A stretch of DNA of 64,000 nucleotides. It comes from Pyrobaculum sp. WP30. Lineage in GTDB: Archaea > Thermoproteota > Thermoprotei > Thermoproteales > Thermoproteaceae. The notes under the pieces were generated by a model. The model was not told where the DNA came from. It did no database searches and saw only the letters and a program-made list of their open reading frames with translations. Of this stretch, positions 24,197 to 33,606 are shown piece by piece. Made by a program: the position numbers and the translations under genes. Position 1 is the stretch's first letter; every line of letters begins with the position of its first letter. The stretch is taken from NCBI GenBank assembly GCA_001189275.1, contig CP012158.1, positions 1,665,704 to 1,729,703 on the forward strand. Reading direction: 5' to 3'.

Positions 24197-25291
24197 TTAT
24201 TTGCTTTTTAAAACGCCGGCTTTTTTCGCCAGCGGAGTGGGCTCTTCCGGCACGAGGCCCTCAGGCCTCAGCGCTATTATGGCTAAGGCGATGGCCCCGA
24301 AGAGGATGTACGCCAGCCAGACTGGGTCGAAGCCTAAGACTGCCGAAAGTTCATATTTGTAGATGTCTATCAACCTACGGAGCGTCACGAATATGAAGAC
24401 GCCGTTGACTACGCCTAGGTTGTTGCCCATGCCGCCTAGTATCATCATTAGCCAGGGGTAGAAGGTGTAGGTAATTCTGGTGAAGGAACCTGCAAAAACC
24501 GCGCCGACGTACAGGGCGTATAGAGCGCCTGCCACGGCTGAAAGAGCACCTCCTATGGCCAACGCCCAAAGCCTCAGCCTAGTCGCAGAGCGGCCCATAA
24601 CCTCCACGAGCTCTGGGTCTTCTCTGTGGACCCTCAAAGCCCTTCCATAGGGGGAGCTGGTCACCCTCTCGGTTAGGAGATACAGCAGAAGCGCCGCCGC
24701 GCCCGTCAACAGACTTGCCCCGAGGTAACGCGCGGCGCCTCCGCCGAAGATCTTCTCAAGAAGCGGCGGAAGCGAGACGCCTAGGGTCCCGCCTACGAGC
24801 GGCTCGTAGTACCTCCCGACGTAGAAAAGGAAGTCTCCAAGCGCCAAGAGGGTTATGGCTAGGTAGTCCTCTCTAAGCCTCACCGCCGGCGCCGCCATCG
24901 CCATGCCCAAAACGGCGCCGACCGCGGCGGAGAGGATCAAAGCCGCGGAGACCAGCGCCGCGGAGGTCCAGAGATCTAGAGCCTGTGAGAGGGCGGAGAC
25001 GACGGCCGGGTTGTCGTAGACGAAGTCGCCTTTCACGCCGTATATGGCCATGGCGACTCTGGGGATAAGCCCGCCCACTACGAAGGCGCCTGCGGTGACC
25101 GTGAGGACCTTCCCGAAGTTAGGTATGCCGCCTATGCCCGCCTCTAGGTTCAACGAAAGCGCGATTACTGCAAAAATCGCCACGTCGACTACGGAACCCA
25201 AGACGTAGGAGAGGAGGTCTTGGCCGGTTAAGGCCACCAAAGCCGCCGACAGTAGGTATATGTAAAGCCCTACGAGACTTATCCACCTCAT
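24197..25291 (-). CDS. livM: Branched-chain amino acid type ABC permease LivM
   Basis: About 364 residues from the ATG at 25291, which overlaps the livH stop as ATGA. A polytopic membrane protein with the LivM signature: GIGGIPNFGKVLTVTAGAFVVGG in the first half, and LREDYLAITLLALGDFLFYVGR plus RALRVHREDPELVEVMGRSA (the EAA-like loop that meets the ATPase). With LivH it forms the channel of a HAAT-family importer for branched-chain or other amino acids, or amides. The solute-binding and ATPase genes are divergently placed from 26304. Confidence 0.9.
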   Translation of the reverse strand: MRWISLVGLYIYLLSAALVALTGQDLLSYVLGSVVDVAIFAVIALSLNLEAGIGGIPNFGKVLTVTAGAFVVGGLIPRVAMAIYGVKGDFVYDNPAVVSALSQALDLWTSAALVSAALILSAAVGAVLGMAMAAPAVRLREDYLAITLLALGDFLFYVGRYYEPLVGGTLGVSLPPLLEKIFGGGAARYLGASLLTGAAALLLYLLTERVTSSPYGRALRVHREDPELVEVMGRSATRLRLWALAIGGALSAVAGALYALYVGAVFAGSFTRITYTFYPWLMMILGGMGNNLGVVNGVFIFVTLRRLIDIYKYELSAVLGFDPVWLAYILFGAIALAIIALRPEGLVPEEPTPLAKKAGVLKSK

Positions 25292-26256
25292 TTCCTCCTG
25301 GCGAGCGATGTCAAGCCGCGTGGTAGGACGAGGAGCGACAAAGCCACAGCGATCAGAGGCAACAGCGGCCTGTACTGTAGTACTAGGTAGGGCTCGCCCG
25401 TCGCCGCGGAGGCGACCCACGTGGCGAGAGGCACCTCTACAAAGCCCATGAAATAGGCGCCGAGTATTGCGCCGAAGACGCTGGTGAGGCCACCTACTAT
25501 GCTGGCGGCGAAGATGTTGGCCAGCATCATCCAGCCGGTGTCGGGCTCTACTGAGAAGTAAAGAGTAAACAACGCACCGGAGTAGCCCGCCAGCAGACCC
25601 GCTACGACCCAGGCTATTAAAAAGGCCTTGTCCACATCGATGCCGAGAGATCTTGCAAGTTCTTCGTTCTCAACGGCGGCTCTCAACGCGACACCTAGTT
25701 TTGTTCTGTAGAGGAAGAGGTAGAGAGAGAAGGCCACAGCCACCATGATCAAAGGCCCCGCCACGGCGAGCCCTTGGATGTACGCTATGTGGAAATCCGC
25801 GCTTTTCAAGGTGTAGCCTCTGGTAAAGACGGCCCAAGACCTGCCGAAGTAGTCAGCGGCGGCGTTGAGGACGCCGAGGAGAATAACGTTGTATGCCATA
25901 GACGCCATCATGAGTATAATGGGAGACGCGCCGCGCCTATATATTGGCAACAAGGTGTAGTAAAGCGCCACCGAGGCTGCGGCTGAAAAGGGAAGCGCCA
26001 CGAGCCCAGATAAATACGGCGAGATTCCAAACCGCTGAGTGAGGACAAGCGCCGTGAGCGTCCCAACTCCCATGACTGCGCCGTGGGCGAAATTCGGCAC
26101 TTTAGTGGTGAGAAATGTCATGGTGAGCGCCGCCGCGGAGATCGCTAACACGCTAGAATACATAACGCCGTCGAGAGCCACGTGGGGGGAGAACAAAAGC
26201 GCCGCGGCCCACCCCACGACGAGGACGACAACCACAACCCAGATGTCAAGTTTCAT
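25288..26256 (-). CDS. livH: Branched-chain amino acid type ABC permease LivH
   Basis: A 322-residue polytopic membrane protein. LivH-family features are VPNFAHGAVMGVGTLTALVL near residue 50 and the cytoplasmic loop LGVALRAAVENEELARSLGI, then the NIFAASIVGGLTSVFGAILGA segment. It partners LivM. It is transcribed away from livK; the 47-bp gap must contain both promoters. Ligand specificity is not readable. Confidence 0.9.
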   Translation of the reverse strand: MKLDIWVVVVVLVVGWAAALLFSPHVALDGVMYSSVLAISAAALTMTFLTTKVPNFAHGAVMGVGTLTALVLTQRFGISPYLSGLVALPFSAAASVALYYTLLPIYRRGASPIILMMASMAYNVILLGVLNAAADYFGRSWAVFTRGYTLKSADFHIAYIQGLAVAGPLIMVAVAFSLYLFLYRTKLGVALRAAVENEELARSLGIDVDKAFLIAWVVAGLLAGYSGALFTLYFSVEPDTGWMMLANIFAASIVGGLTSVFGAILGAYFMGFVEVPLATWVASAATGEPYLVLQYRPLLPLIAVALSLLVLPRGLTSLARRK

Positions 26257-26275
26257 AGCCTTTCACGAAGACAAC

Positions 26276-26286
26276 ATTTTTAAAGT
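26276..26286 (+). promoter_or_regulatory. Probable TATA box of livK
   Basis: TTTTTAAAGT element about 25 nt before the livK ATG (26304), in the short divergent gap with livH. Suggests a leaderless livK transcript. Confidence 0.5.
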
Positions 26287-26303
26287 ATGAGGAACCGGCC
26301 TAC

Positions 26304-27683
26304 ATGAATACGAAAACAATTGGCATAGTAGTAGGCATAATTGTGTTGGCTTTAGTCGCCGCCATACTGCTCTTACAAGGACCCGCAACCGCCCCTCCTG
26401 CCACGACGCCGACGACTCAGCCGAAGACAACCACAAATACGCCTACTCAAACTCAGCAGACAACCACCACAACCGCCGCGGCGTGTAGCTGGAAGCTGGT
26501 CGGCATGTACATAGCATCGGAGGACAAGGTGATTCTCGGCGCGCCGCAGCCGGTCCAGCCGCCGCCTGGAGTAAAGACTCCGGTCATAGTCAACACCACC
26601 GCTACACAGGCCTCCCAAGTTGTGGACATAGGGGTGCTCCAGCCTCTGTCAGGCAGGCTTGGCTCCCTAGGCGAGCTTGCCAGAGCCGCCGCGGAGCTCG
26701 CCGCAGAGGACGTAAATCGCTACCTCACCAGCATAAACGCGCCGTTTAGGGTAAGGATCCTCGCTGACGACACCCAGGCCGATCCCGCCGTGGCTCTAGA
26801 CAAGTTGAAGTCGTTGCACGCCAAGGGCGTTAAGTACTTCATCGTGAGGACCTCCGGCGAGGTACGTCAAATGAAGCCGTATGCAGATGAAAACAAGCTC
26901 ATCCTAATCTCGGTCTCCTCCACGGCTCCCGGCCTAGTCACATCCACAGACTACGTCTTCCGCCTCCCGCCAGACGACACAAAACAAGCCAAGGCCTTGG
27001 CCGCCGTCCTCAAGTCCCAGGGCGTCAAGGCGGTGGTGATCATACACCGCAACGACGACTGGGGACGCGGCCTGGCTAACCAGCTGAGGTCTCTCCTAGA
27101 GGGGCAGATGGAGGTTGCGGTAGCCGCGGCGTACGACCCCCAGAAGGGCGAGTTCTCCGCCGAGGTTAGCACATTGGCGGACAAAGTCTCCGCCGTGGTG
27201 TCTAAATACGGCGCCGACAAGGTGGCCGTGGTGGCCCCCGGTTTCGCGGAGCTTCAGTCCATATTCTTAACCGCCGCCAACTACCCTGTGTTGAGCCAAG
27301 TGAAGTGGTACGGTACCGACGGCTCCACCGGCCTCAAGGAGCTCACAGACCCCAAGGTTTGTCAATTCGCAACTAAGGTAGGTGGCTTCGTCAGCACTAA
27401 GTTCGCCCCAGCCCGGAGCCCCTACTACCAGAGGGTAAGGGAGTACCTACTGAGTAAATTTGGGAGGGAGCCAGACGCCTACGCCTACAACGCCTACGAC
27501 GCGGTGTGGCTAATAGCCTACACCATACTTGAAAACGGCGGCGACGCCGACACCGCCAAGTTCTTCGCCAAGTTCCCCGAGGTGGCTGCTAACTACTTCG
27601 GCGCCTCTGGCCTCACGCGGCTTAATCAAAACCACGACAGAGACACCGCCGACTATGAGCTCTGGGCCCTTGTTGGAAGTTAG
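26304..27683 (+). CDS. livK: Branched-chain amino acid type ABC substrate-binding lipoprotein-like protein
   Basis: A 459-residue exported protein: N-terminal hydrophobic segment (about 5-27) acting as signal anchor, a Thr/Pro/Gln-rich linker (about 28-58) typical of surface-tethered archaeal binding proteins, then a periplasmic-binding type I domain beginning DIGVLQPLSGRLGSLGELA. Two Rossmann-like lobes are visible through DDWGRGLANQLRSLLEG and DAYAYNAYDAVWLIAY. It captures ligand outside the membrane for LivHM. Its 3' end overlaps livG by 29 bp. Confidence 0.9.
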   Translation: MNTKTIGIVVGIIVLALVAAILLLQGPATAPPATTPTTQPKTTTNTPTQTQQTTTTTAAACSWKLVGMYIASEDKVILGAPQPVQPPPGVKTPVIVNTTATQASQVVDIGVLQPLSGRLGSLGELARAAAELAAEDVNRYLTSINAPFRVRILADDTQADPAVALDKLKSLHAKGVKYFIVRTSGEVRQMKPYADENKLILISVSSTAPGLVTSTDYVFRLPPDDTKQAKALAAVLKSQGVKAVVIIHRNDDWGRGLANQLRSLLEGQMEVAVAAAYDPQKGEFSAEVSTLADKVSAVVSKYGADKVAVVAPGFAELQSIFLTAANYPVLSQVKWYGTDGSTGLKELTDPKVCQFATKVGGFVSTKFAPARSPYYQRVREYLLSKFGREPDAYAYNAYDAVWLIAYTILENGGDADTAKFFAKFPEVAANYFGASGLTRLNQNHDRDTADYELWALVGS

Positions 27684-28395
27684 CGGAGTAGTTAAAAAAT
27701 TCGGCGGGCTGGTCGCCCTCGATGAGGTGGACCTCGCGGTAAACCCCGGCACTTTTTCTATCCTCGCAGGCCCCAACGGCTCCGGCAAAACCACCCTCCT
27801 CAACGTAATTTCTGGTATATACAGACCAGAGAGGGGCAGGGTTGTCTTCGACGGCGTCGACATAACCCACGCGCCGCCGCATGTAAGAGCGCGGCGCGGC
27901 ATAGCGAGGACGTTTCAGTCGCCGCGGGTCGCCGCAAAACTCTCTGTTCTAGACAACGTGGTGTTTGGCGCAGTCGCCGCGGAGTCCCCCCTGGACCTCC
28001 GGTGGAAGAGTAGAGAGGATAAGTTGGCAAGACGCGCCCTCGAAATCCTCAAGCTGGTCAACCTAGACCACATGTGGGATAGGCCGGCGGCTCATCTCAG
28101 CGGGGGTCAGCTGAAGCTTCTCGAAATAGCGAGGGCCTTGATGGCCGACGCGAAGTTGATATTGATGGACGAGCCCGGCGCCGGGCTGAACCCCGTCCTG
28201 GCTAAACAACTCTTCGAGTTTATGCGCGGCCTAGCCCGCCGCGGCTATACGCTTCTCGTGGTTGAGCACCGGCTCGACTTGGCCGCGGACTACGCGGATT
28301 ACATGTACGTGCTCTACAACGGCCGGGCCCTCTCCCACGGAAGGCCAGACGCGGTGCTGTCTGATAAAAAGGTGACCGAGGCGTTTATGGCATGA
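27655..28395 (+). CDS. livG: Branched-chain amino acid type ABC ATPase LivG
   Basis: About 246 residues from the ATG at 27655; TTG codons at 27670/27673 are alternatives and upstream sequence is shadow of livK. Walker A GPNGSGKTT, signature LSGGQLKLLEIARAL, Walker B LILMDEPGAGLNP and the H-loop VVEHRLDL are all present. LivG-specific insert PHVRARRGIARTFQSPRVAA follows Walker A. It energises LivHM together with LivF, whose start overlaps it by 4 bp. Confidence 0.93.
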   Translation: MSSGPLLEVSGVVKKFGGLVALDEVDLAVNPGTFSILAGPNGSGKTTLLNVISGIYRPERGRVVFDGVDITHAPPHVRARRGIARTFQSPRVAAKLSVLDNVVFGAVAAESPLDLRWKSREDKLARRALEILKLVNLDHMWDRPAAHLSGGQLKLLEIARALMADAKLILMDEPGAGLNPVLAKQLFEFMRGLARRGYTLLVVEHRLDLAADYADYMYVLYNGRALSHGRPDAVLSDKKVTEAFMA

Positions 28396-29099
28396 TAAGG
28401 GTCGAGGGTGTAGACGCAGGCTACGGCAAGCTTCAAGTGCTCTTCGACATAAACTTCGTGGCGAAGCCGGGGGAGATAACGGCGGTGTTAGGCCCCAACG
28501 GCTCTGGGAAATCTACTCTCCTCAAGGCCATCTTCGGCATCGCCAAAGTCTACAGAGGCTCCATCTACATACACGGCGAAGACATCACCAGGTTGCCTAC
28601 ACATGAAAGGGCCCGCAGAGGCGTGGCATACGTGTCGCAGGTGAGAAACGTCTTCGCCTCTCTTACAGTACTAGAGAACCTGCGGATGGCTGCCTATCAG
28701 CTGAGCCAGGCGGAGTTCGAAAAGAGACTTGACGAGGTTCTATACATTGTTCCGCTTAGAGAGACGTTAAGGAGGCCGGCTAACGAGCTCAGCGGGGGGT
28801 GGAGGCAGTTGGTGGCGATTGGAATGGCTTTGGTGAGGCGAGCCACGGTATTCATGTTAGACGAACCCACCGCACAGCTCGCGCCGAAGATGGCTGAGGA
28901 GGTGATGGCCGTCGTGAAGAAGTTGAGAGACGCCAGCTACACTGTGGTGCTTGTAGAACAAAACGTAAGAAAGGCGCTGGAGGTCGCAGACCAAGTCTAC
29001 CTGTTGGTAAGCGGAAGAGTCCACTGGAGGGGGACTCCGGAGGAGTTGTTGAAAGAAAAAGAGCTGGGGCGGATATACCTAGGACTCGCCGCCCAGTAA
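28392..29099 (+). CDS. livF: Branched-chain amino acid type ABC ATPase LivF
   Basis: A 235-residue ATPase with Walker A GPNGSGKST, the LivF-typical HERARRGVAYVSQVRNVFASL segment, signature LSGGWRQLVAIGMAL (tryptophan in place of the usual Q after GG), Walker B VFMLDEPTAQLAP and VLVEQNVRKALEVAD. It forms the heterodimeric motor with LivG. The start ATG overlaps livG (ATGA). It ends 2 bp before the next gene. Confidence 0.93.
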   Translation: MIRVEGVDAGYGKLQVLFDINFVAKPGEITAVLGPNGSGKSTLLKAIFGIAKVYRGSIYIHGEDITRLPTHERARRGVAYVSQVRNVFASLTVLENLRMAAYQLSQAEFEKRLDEVLYIVPLRETLRRPANELSGGWRQLVAIGMALVRRATVFMLDEPTAQLAPKMAEEVMAVVKKLRDASYTVVLVEQNVRKALEVADQVYLLVSGRVHWRGTPEELLKEKELGRIYLGLAAQ

Positions 29100-29101
29100 T
29101 A

Positions 29102-30046
29102 ATGATCTGGTACCCCATAGGGAGCTCGGAGCCTCAGGCCTTTTACAAGGCCACGCTAGACCTGGTGTGGAGTACGCGAGTAGCTCTTTTCTTGGTAGCC
29201 GCCTTCTTCGCGGCGGGCGTAGCCGCGATGAAACTACATCCCCACCTCATGGTTGCCGGCCTTCTTCTTTTCTACCACGCCGTGATGTACGTCCAGTTGC
29301 CCGGCTTTATAAACGCGGTTCCTAACAGAGCCGCCACGTGGCTCCTCTTTGCCTTTCTCCTCCTGGGCGCTGCGGCCTCGCCTTTGGTGGGCTTCTCGGC
29401 GTATTTGCCGTATGCCCTTCTCCATGCCGCCCTATACGGCAGAGGACTTTGGGGAAAGCCGACGTACTACCCCAACCTCATAACCGCCGCTGGGTTGTTG
29501 CTCCTACCCCTCTCGGCGGCTCCGCTGGAGGCCGTCCTTGCCTTTCCGCTGGCCTCCGTCTACTCTTTGATGTACCGCATAGACTTCTCCCGGGCGAAGA
29601 AGAGGTTCACCGCCGCCACTGCAACCGCCGTGGCCGCGGCTTACGTCGCCGCCTTCTTGGCGGTGAAGGCCGGGTACCCGTGGGCCGTGGCGGCGCCCTC
29701 GCTATTACTTACTATTTTCGCCGTGCCCCGGCTCAACGACCTATATGGGGCGTCGGCGTTTTTCTTCCGGTGGGCCGTGGCGCTGGCGCCTCTAGGTACT
29801 CACCTCGTCTACATGGCGTTTGGCGTGATTATGTCTGCCCTCTGCGTGCCCTACTTCATACCCGCCATATTATACAGAGAAGTGCCTCGCTACAGGGGCG
29901 AGCTCGTGGCTGTTGCGGCAACTGCCTACGTCTTGAGAAACGCCGGGTTCGCGGCCTCGGCGGCGGTCCTCGTTGCTGGGCTTGTTTTATACGTGGCGTG
30001 GCGCTCCTTCAGGGAGCGGTATTATCCGCCTCCGCCCCCGCCTTAG
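29102..30046 (+). CDS. Polytopic membrane protein of unknown function
   Basis: A 314-residue protein with about nine or ten hydrophobic segments and a proline-only tail of six residues at the C-terminus. No family recognised. It begins 2 bp after livF, so it may share the liv transcript. Its 3' end overlaps the convergent heme farnesyltransferase gene by 4 bp. The residue pattern [20 protein letters not shown] near the end is a plain membrane helix. Confidence 0.6.
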   Translation: MIWYPIGSSEPQAFYKATLDLVWSTRVALFLVAAFFAAGVAAMKLHPHLMVAGLLLFYHAVMYVQLPGFINAVPNRAATWLLFAFLLLGAAASPLVGFSAYLPYALLHAALYGRGLWGKPTYYPNLITAAGLLLLPLSAAPLEAVLAFPLASVYSLMYRIDFSRAKKRFTAATATAVAAAYVAAFLAVKAGYPWAVAAPSLLLTIFAVPRLNDLYGASAFFFRWAVALAPLGTHLVYMAFGVIMSALCVPYFIPAILYREVPRYRGELVAVAATAYVLRNAGFAASAAVLVAGLVLYVAWRSFRERYYPPPPPP

Positions 30047-30879
30047 TGTAGCATCAACGCGATGAGAAACAGGGCGAGTATGGGGCTTGAGGTCTTGTAC
30101 ATCTTCCACATGGCCTCGTCTGTTGTCTTCCTCAGCGCGTAGAGGCTGGTGGCCACAGTGGCGGCCACGCCGGCCAGCACCAGGACGAAGCCGGCCGCGC
30201 CGCTTCCGAATATGAAGTAGAGTAGGAGTATATAGGCCGCGCTGAGGATGTTGAGGACGGAGATTATGACGACGGCCTTCCTTTCATCTATAAGCGCCGG
30301 CAACATCGGTATGCCGGCTTTTCTGTAGTCGTGTCGGTAGCGGTAGGCCAAGGCCCATATGTGCGACGGGATCCAGAGATATATCGCGAAGGAGATGAGC
30401 AACGCCGGGAGGTCAACTGTGCCCTTGGCTAGGGCGTAGCCTCCGAGAAATGTGGCGTTGCCGGCGAAGCCGCCGCCCAGTATGTTGAGCCAAGTCCTCC
30501 TCTTGAGCCACATGGTGTAGACTACGGCGTAGAAAAACCAGCCCAGGGCCACGAAGAGGCCGGGGAGCGGCCCCAGCAGGTAGAACCCGGCGGCGATACC
30601 CGCCGCAGACAGCGCCAGGGAGTACATCAACGCGTTGCTGGGAGGCACCAGACCAGCCGGGAGCGGCCTCTTGGCTGTTCTTGCCATAAGTGCGTCTATG
30701 TCCCTCTCCCAGTAGTGGTTGAAGGCGGCGGATCCGCCGATGGACAGCGCGGCGGCAAGCAGTAGCGAGGCCAGCTTGTTCCACTCGATCCGCGGCGCCG
30801 CGTATATATAGCCCGCGGCGCTTGCCAATATGAGTAGCCAGATTACTCTCGGCTTAAGCAAAACTATATAGGGGTTCAT
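30043..30879 (-). CDS. ctaB: Protoheme IX farnesyltransferase (heme O synthase)
   Basis: About 278 residues from the ATG at 30879. UbiA-superfamily prenyltransferase: first aspartate-rich motif [20 protein letters not shown] (about residues 58-77) and second motif [12 protein letters not shown], with nine hydrophobic helices. It attaches a farnesyl or longer isoprenoid to heme B to make heme O for terminal oxidases, consistent with an aerobic or otherwise respiring organism with the complex I cluster. No oxidase genes are in the window. An in-frame start 13 codons upstream is less likely. Confidence 0.88.
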   Translation of the reverse strand: MNPYIVLLKPRVIWLLILASAAGYIYAAPRIEWNKLASLLLAAALSIGGSAAFNHYWERDIDALMARTAKRPLPAGLVPPSNALMYSLALSAAGIAAGFYLLGPLPGLFVALGWFFYAVVYTMWLKRRTWLNILGGGFAGNATFLGGYALAKGTVDLPALLISFAIYLWIPSHIWALAYRYRHDYRKAGIPMLPALIDERKAVVIISVLNILSAAYILLLYFIFGSGAAGFVLVLAGVAATVATSLYALRKTTDEAMWKMYKTSSPILALFLIALMLH

Positions 30880-30966
30880 GCCGAAATCTTCATCTCTCTT
30901 TAAAAGTATTACCTGCAACGGGGGTTGCCGTCGGAAACTGTTTTAAAACAAGTTGAGGGTAGAGCC

Positions 30967-31872
30967 ATGAAAATCGAGGGTGTAATAGTTGCGACGGTTA
31001 CCCCGTTTACAAAAGATGGGGTGAACTACGGGGGGTTGAAAACACTCCTCTCTAAGGTCGTGGAGGCTGGCTACCACGGGGTCTTCCCCACCTCCTCGAC
31101 GGGCGAGGTTACAAAGCTCACCCCCGAGGAGAGGGTGAGGGTTATGGAGGTGGCTAAGGAGGCGGCGGGGGGCAAGGCGCTTGTGGTGGGGGGCACGGGG
31201 ACGGGCGACCACCCATCCACCATAGAGATAGCCAGGAAGTACAGAGAGGTGGGAGTGGACCTGCTTCTCATCACGCCGCCTTACTACATCCAGTACGACT
31301 GGGCCGCTCTCTACGCCTTCTACAAGAAGGTGTTAGATAAGGTGGACATGCCTACAATCCTCTACACCATCCCGCTGGCCACCGGATACAACATACCGGT
31401 GGAGGTTTTCGAGCTTGTTGCTAACGAATACAGCCAGGTGGTAGGCGTCAAGGACAGCTCAGGCGACTTCCGCTACCACCTAGACCTCATACACCTCCTC
31501 GGCAAGAGGCTGTCAGTCCTCCAGGGGCTAGACATGCTCTTCGTGCCGTCCCTCGTCATGGGCGCACATGGGGGGATCCTCGCGGGGCCCAACTTCCTCG
31601 GCCGCATCACGCTTGAGCAGTACCGCCTCGTGAAGGAGGGCAGGGTCCAGGAGGCTGTGGCCCTCCACAACAAGCTCATGCCGCTGTGGAGGTTCATGGG
31701 CGGTTGCGGGCTGGTTGGGAAGCTGGGAGGCAAGTGGCCCACCCTCTACAAGGTCGCCGCCCAGCTGGTCCACGGCATAGACATGGGCCCGCCGAGGGAG
31801 CCCCTGCCCCCCATCGACGACAAGGATAGGAAGGAGCTGGAGAAGCTCCTCAAGGAGCTGGGCCTCATTTAG
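30967..31872 (+). CDS. Dihydrodipicolinate synthase/KDG aldolase family lyase
   Basis: About 301 residues from the ATG at 30967. A class I aldolase of the DapA/NanA/KDGA superfamily: N-terminal GVIVATVTPFTKDG, the SSTGEVTKLTPEERVRV segment (substrate carboxylate loop), the active tyrosine in ILYTIP and the Schiff-base lysine in VGVKDSSGD. Because the window carries LysW-type genes that could make lysine by the aminoadipate route, a role in diaminopimelate synthesis is doubtful; a 2-keto-3-deoxy sugar acid or related aldolase is as likely. It is followed 3 bp later by the Taw3-like gene. Confidence 0.82.
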   Translation: MKIEGVIVATVTPFTKDGVNYGGLKTLLSKVVEAGYHGVFPTSSTGEVTKLTPEERVRVMEVAKEAAGGKALVVGGTGTGDHPSTIEIARKYREVGVDLLLITPPYYIQYDWAALYAFYKKVLDKVDMPTILYTIPLATGYNIPVEVFELVANEYSQVVGVKDSSGDFRYHLDLIHLLGKRLSVLQGLDMLFVPSLVMGAHGGILAGPNFLGRITLEQYRLVKEGRVQEAVALHNKLMPLWRFMGGCGLVGKLGGKWPTLYKVAAQLVHGIDMGPPREPLPPIDDKDRKELEKLLKELGLI

Positions 31873-31875
31873 CCC

Positions 31876-32529
31876 GTGGGGGTCGTAGACAGGAGGGTTT
31901 TTGAGGCTAGGAAAAAGGCTTTTGTGGATCGGCTTGAGAGGGAGGCACTGCAGGAGCGGGTAGACGGCGATGTCCTCCCCCTCCTCCGCCTCCTGAACCA
32001 GCACCCGGATATATACACCACGTCGAGTTGTAGCGGGAGGATAATGGTGGCGGAGGCGGTTAGGCCGAGCTACAGCAAGGGGAGGGGGTTCAGGCCGGTG
32101 GCTAGGTGGCACCACCCGGTGCCGTCGGAGCTGGTGGCCGAAGCCGTGGCCCAGCTGGACAACGCCTGGCTCATGGTTAGGGGGGCCATCCTGCACCTCG
32201 CGGCGGCAGACGCCAAAACCGCCTACAGGCTGGTGGAAATCGGCAGGGGGACTGGGCATAAACACAGCGGGATAATAGCCATGAACCGCGGCGGCATCTT
32301 CGTGGAGATACTGGGCGAGGAGCGGCTCGACATACCGCTGAAGCGCAACGGGGCGGCGGTGACAGACGTGGCCGTGGCTGTGGATATGGCGAACAAGACC
32401 TTGGTGCTGGCAAAGCTGAGGCTCTACTGGCTGGCTGCTAGGCTTGAGGCGGAGCTCTTCGGCGTAGATGCGCCGACAAGCGAGGAGATAAGACGCGCCA
32501 TTAGACGCGCCGCGTCTTGCCTAGGCTGA
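31876..32529 (+). CDS. taw3: tRNA-Phe wybutosine-type methyltransferase Taw3/TYW3
   Basis: A 217-residue protein starting at a GTG three bases after the aldolase stop. The TYW3 signature is visible: YTTSSCSGRIMV near residue 50, WHHPVPSELV, then RGTGHKHSGIIAMNRGG and ERLDIPLKRNG. The enzyme N4-methylates the tricyclic base at position 37 of tRNA-Phe during wyosine synthesis. The window also encodes tRNA-Phe, with G at position 37 (anticodon loop CTGAAGA), the expected substrate. Confidence 0.88.
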   Translation: MGVVDRRVFEARKKAFVDRLEREALQERVDGDVLPLLRLLNQHPDIYTTSSCSGRIMVAEAVRPSYSKGRGFRPVARWHHPVPSELVAEAVAQLDNAWLMVRGAILHLAAADAKTAYRLVEIGRGTGHKHSGIIAMNRGGIFVEILGEERLDIPLKRNGAAVTDVAVAVDMANKTLVLAKLRLYWLAARLEAELFGVDAPTSEEIRRAIRRAASCLG

Positions 32530-32549
32530 CCCACGGCGCTACGCAACAT

Positions 32550-32560
32550 TTTTTAAATTG
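32550..32560 (+). promoter_or_regulatory. Probable TATA box of the winged-helix regulator gene
   Basis: TTTTTTAAATTG element about 25 nt before the ATG at 32577; spacing fits leaderless transcription. Confidence 0.5.
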
Positions 32561-32576
32561 GATACACGCCGTACAC

Positions 32577-32825
32577 ATGGCGAGAGCAAAAACCGCCACC
32601 GCCCTCTCAGACCCCAGAAGAGCCCTCATCCTCAAACTCGTTGAGGAGAAAGGCCCCATCACCCAAGCCCAGATGGTCAAGGCCCTAAACATGTCGTGGG
32701 GACAGGTGCAGTGGCATCTCTACGTCCTCGAGAGGGAAGGCAAAATCAGAAGGGTGACTAAAAACAGCCTTACCTACTACGTATCAGCAACGGCTCCTAT
32801 CGACTTTTCGTCAGATTTAGAATAA
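32577..32825 (+). CDS. Small winged-helix DNA-binding protein
   Basis: An 82-residue protein from the ATG at 32577. The sequence reads as an ArsR/MarR-like winged helix: LSDPRRALILKLVEEKGPIT, recognition helix QAQMVKALNMSWGQVQWHL, then the wing LEREGKIRRVTKNSLTYYV. It probably acts as a local transcription regulator. Its 3' end overlaps the convergent neighbour by 29 bp. No metal-binding or ligand domain is visible. Targets unknown. Confidence 0.75.
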   Translation: MARAKTATALSDPRRALILKLVEEKGPITQAQMVKALNMSWGQVQWHLYVLEREGKIRRVTKNSLTYYVSATAPIDFSSDLE

Positions 32826-33606
32826 GCAGGTTGTAGACCTGGGGCTTGTTGAGGAGGCCTATTGTTAGTGTGGTGTTTCCGCCGTCTATCTCCCTGGGCA
32901 CCACCACATCTGGTGGCGCCGAGATGGAGTATCTGCCGGGCGGCAGATTCAGCCTCACGGTGAATGTCTTATCCGCCGGCACCAGCCCCAAGACGCCTGG
33001 ACCGGGCAACGTGCGGTTGTAAGCGCCTCTAAACTCCACCCGTTTTATACACGAGACGTAAACCACCTTGTCTATCCTATAGCGTACGCCGAGGTATTCG
33101 ACAGCCTCCACATCGAGGGGGTTCTGGGAGTCCAGCTCCAGGTATATGTTCACAACGCCCAGCCTCTGAGTGGCGTTTATGTCGTAGGGCTTGAAGAACT
33201 CCTTCTCAAGCGCCATCCGGGAGGCCGTCTGGAGGCGATACGTGGCGTTGCCGGCCACTGCCTTAAAGACATAGAAGGTGACGGGGTCCTCCACCCTGGC
33301 CCGCTCCACAGTCACGTTGAAGTAGTAGAGGTAGACCCCGCCTAGGCCGGCGCACTTCAAAACCTCCGGCGTAGCCACGTAGAGGGAGACCGACAGCACC
33401 CGGGAGGAGGCCGTGGGCGTGGGCCCGGGCTGCGTCGTGGTGTTGGCGGCCGTGGGCGTGGTGGTCGGCGTGGTGATCGTGGTGGTTTGCTGGGGGGTGG
33501 GGGTAGGGGTTGTGAAGTGTACGTAGAGGACGTAGGTTAGGGAGGCACCTGCGGCTATCAATATGGCGAGGGCTATGATAACTGCGTAGTTGCCCGCCGA
33601 GGTCAT
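32797..33606 (-). CDS. Membrane-anchored extracellular protein of unknown function
   Basis: A 269-residue protein with an N-terminal membrane anchor (about residues 7-30), a Thr/Pro/Gln-rich linker (about 31-67) and an extracellular domain of mostly beta-strand character containing two cysteines (in VLKCAGLGG and VSCIKRVEF) that could form a disulfide. Family not recognised. The start overlaps the stop of surE by 4 bp. The linker style matches the liv-binding protein, indicating a tethered surface protein. Confidence 0.6.
   Translation of the reverse strand: MTSAGNYAVIIALAILIAAGASLTYVLYVHFTTPTPTPQQTTTITTPTTTPTAANTTTQPGPTPTASSRVLSVSLYVATPEVLKCAGLGGVYLYYFNVTVERARVEDPVTFYVFKAVAGNATYRLQTASRMALEKEFFKPYDINATQRLGVVNIYLELDSQNPLDVEAVEYLGVRYRIDKVVYVSCIKRVEFRGAYNRTLPGPGVLGLVPADKTFTVRLNLPPGRYSISAPPDVVVPREIDGGNTTLTIGLLNKPQVYNLLILNLTKSR

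Noticed and set aside
29338-30051. 237-codon plus-strand ORF overlapping the unknown membrane protein
   Set aside because: The other frame is a continuous run of membrane helices and starts 2 bp after livF; this one is an Arg/Gly/Cys-rich shadow.
31876-32529. Reading the Taw3-like gene as a second aldolase-operon enzyme
   Set aside because: The SSCSGR and GHKHSG motifs are specific to TYW3-type tRNA methyltransferases; proximity to the aldolase is probably incidental.
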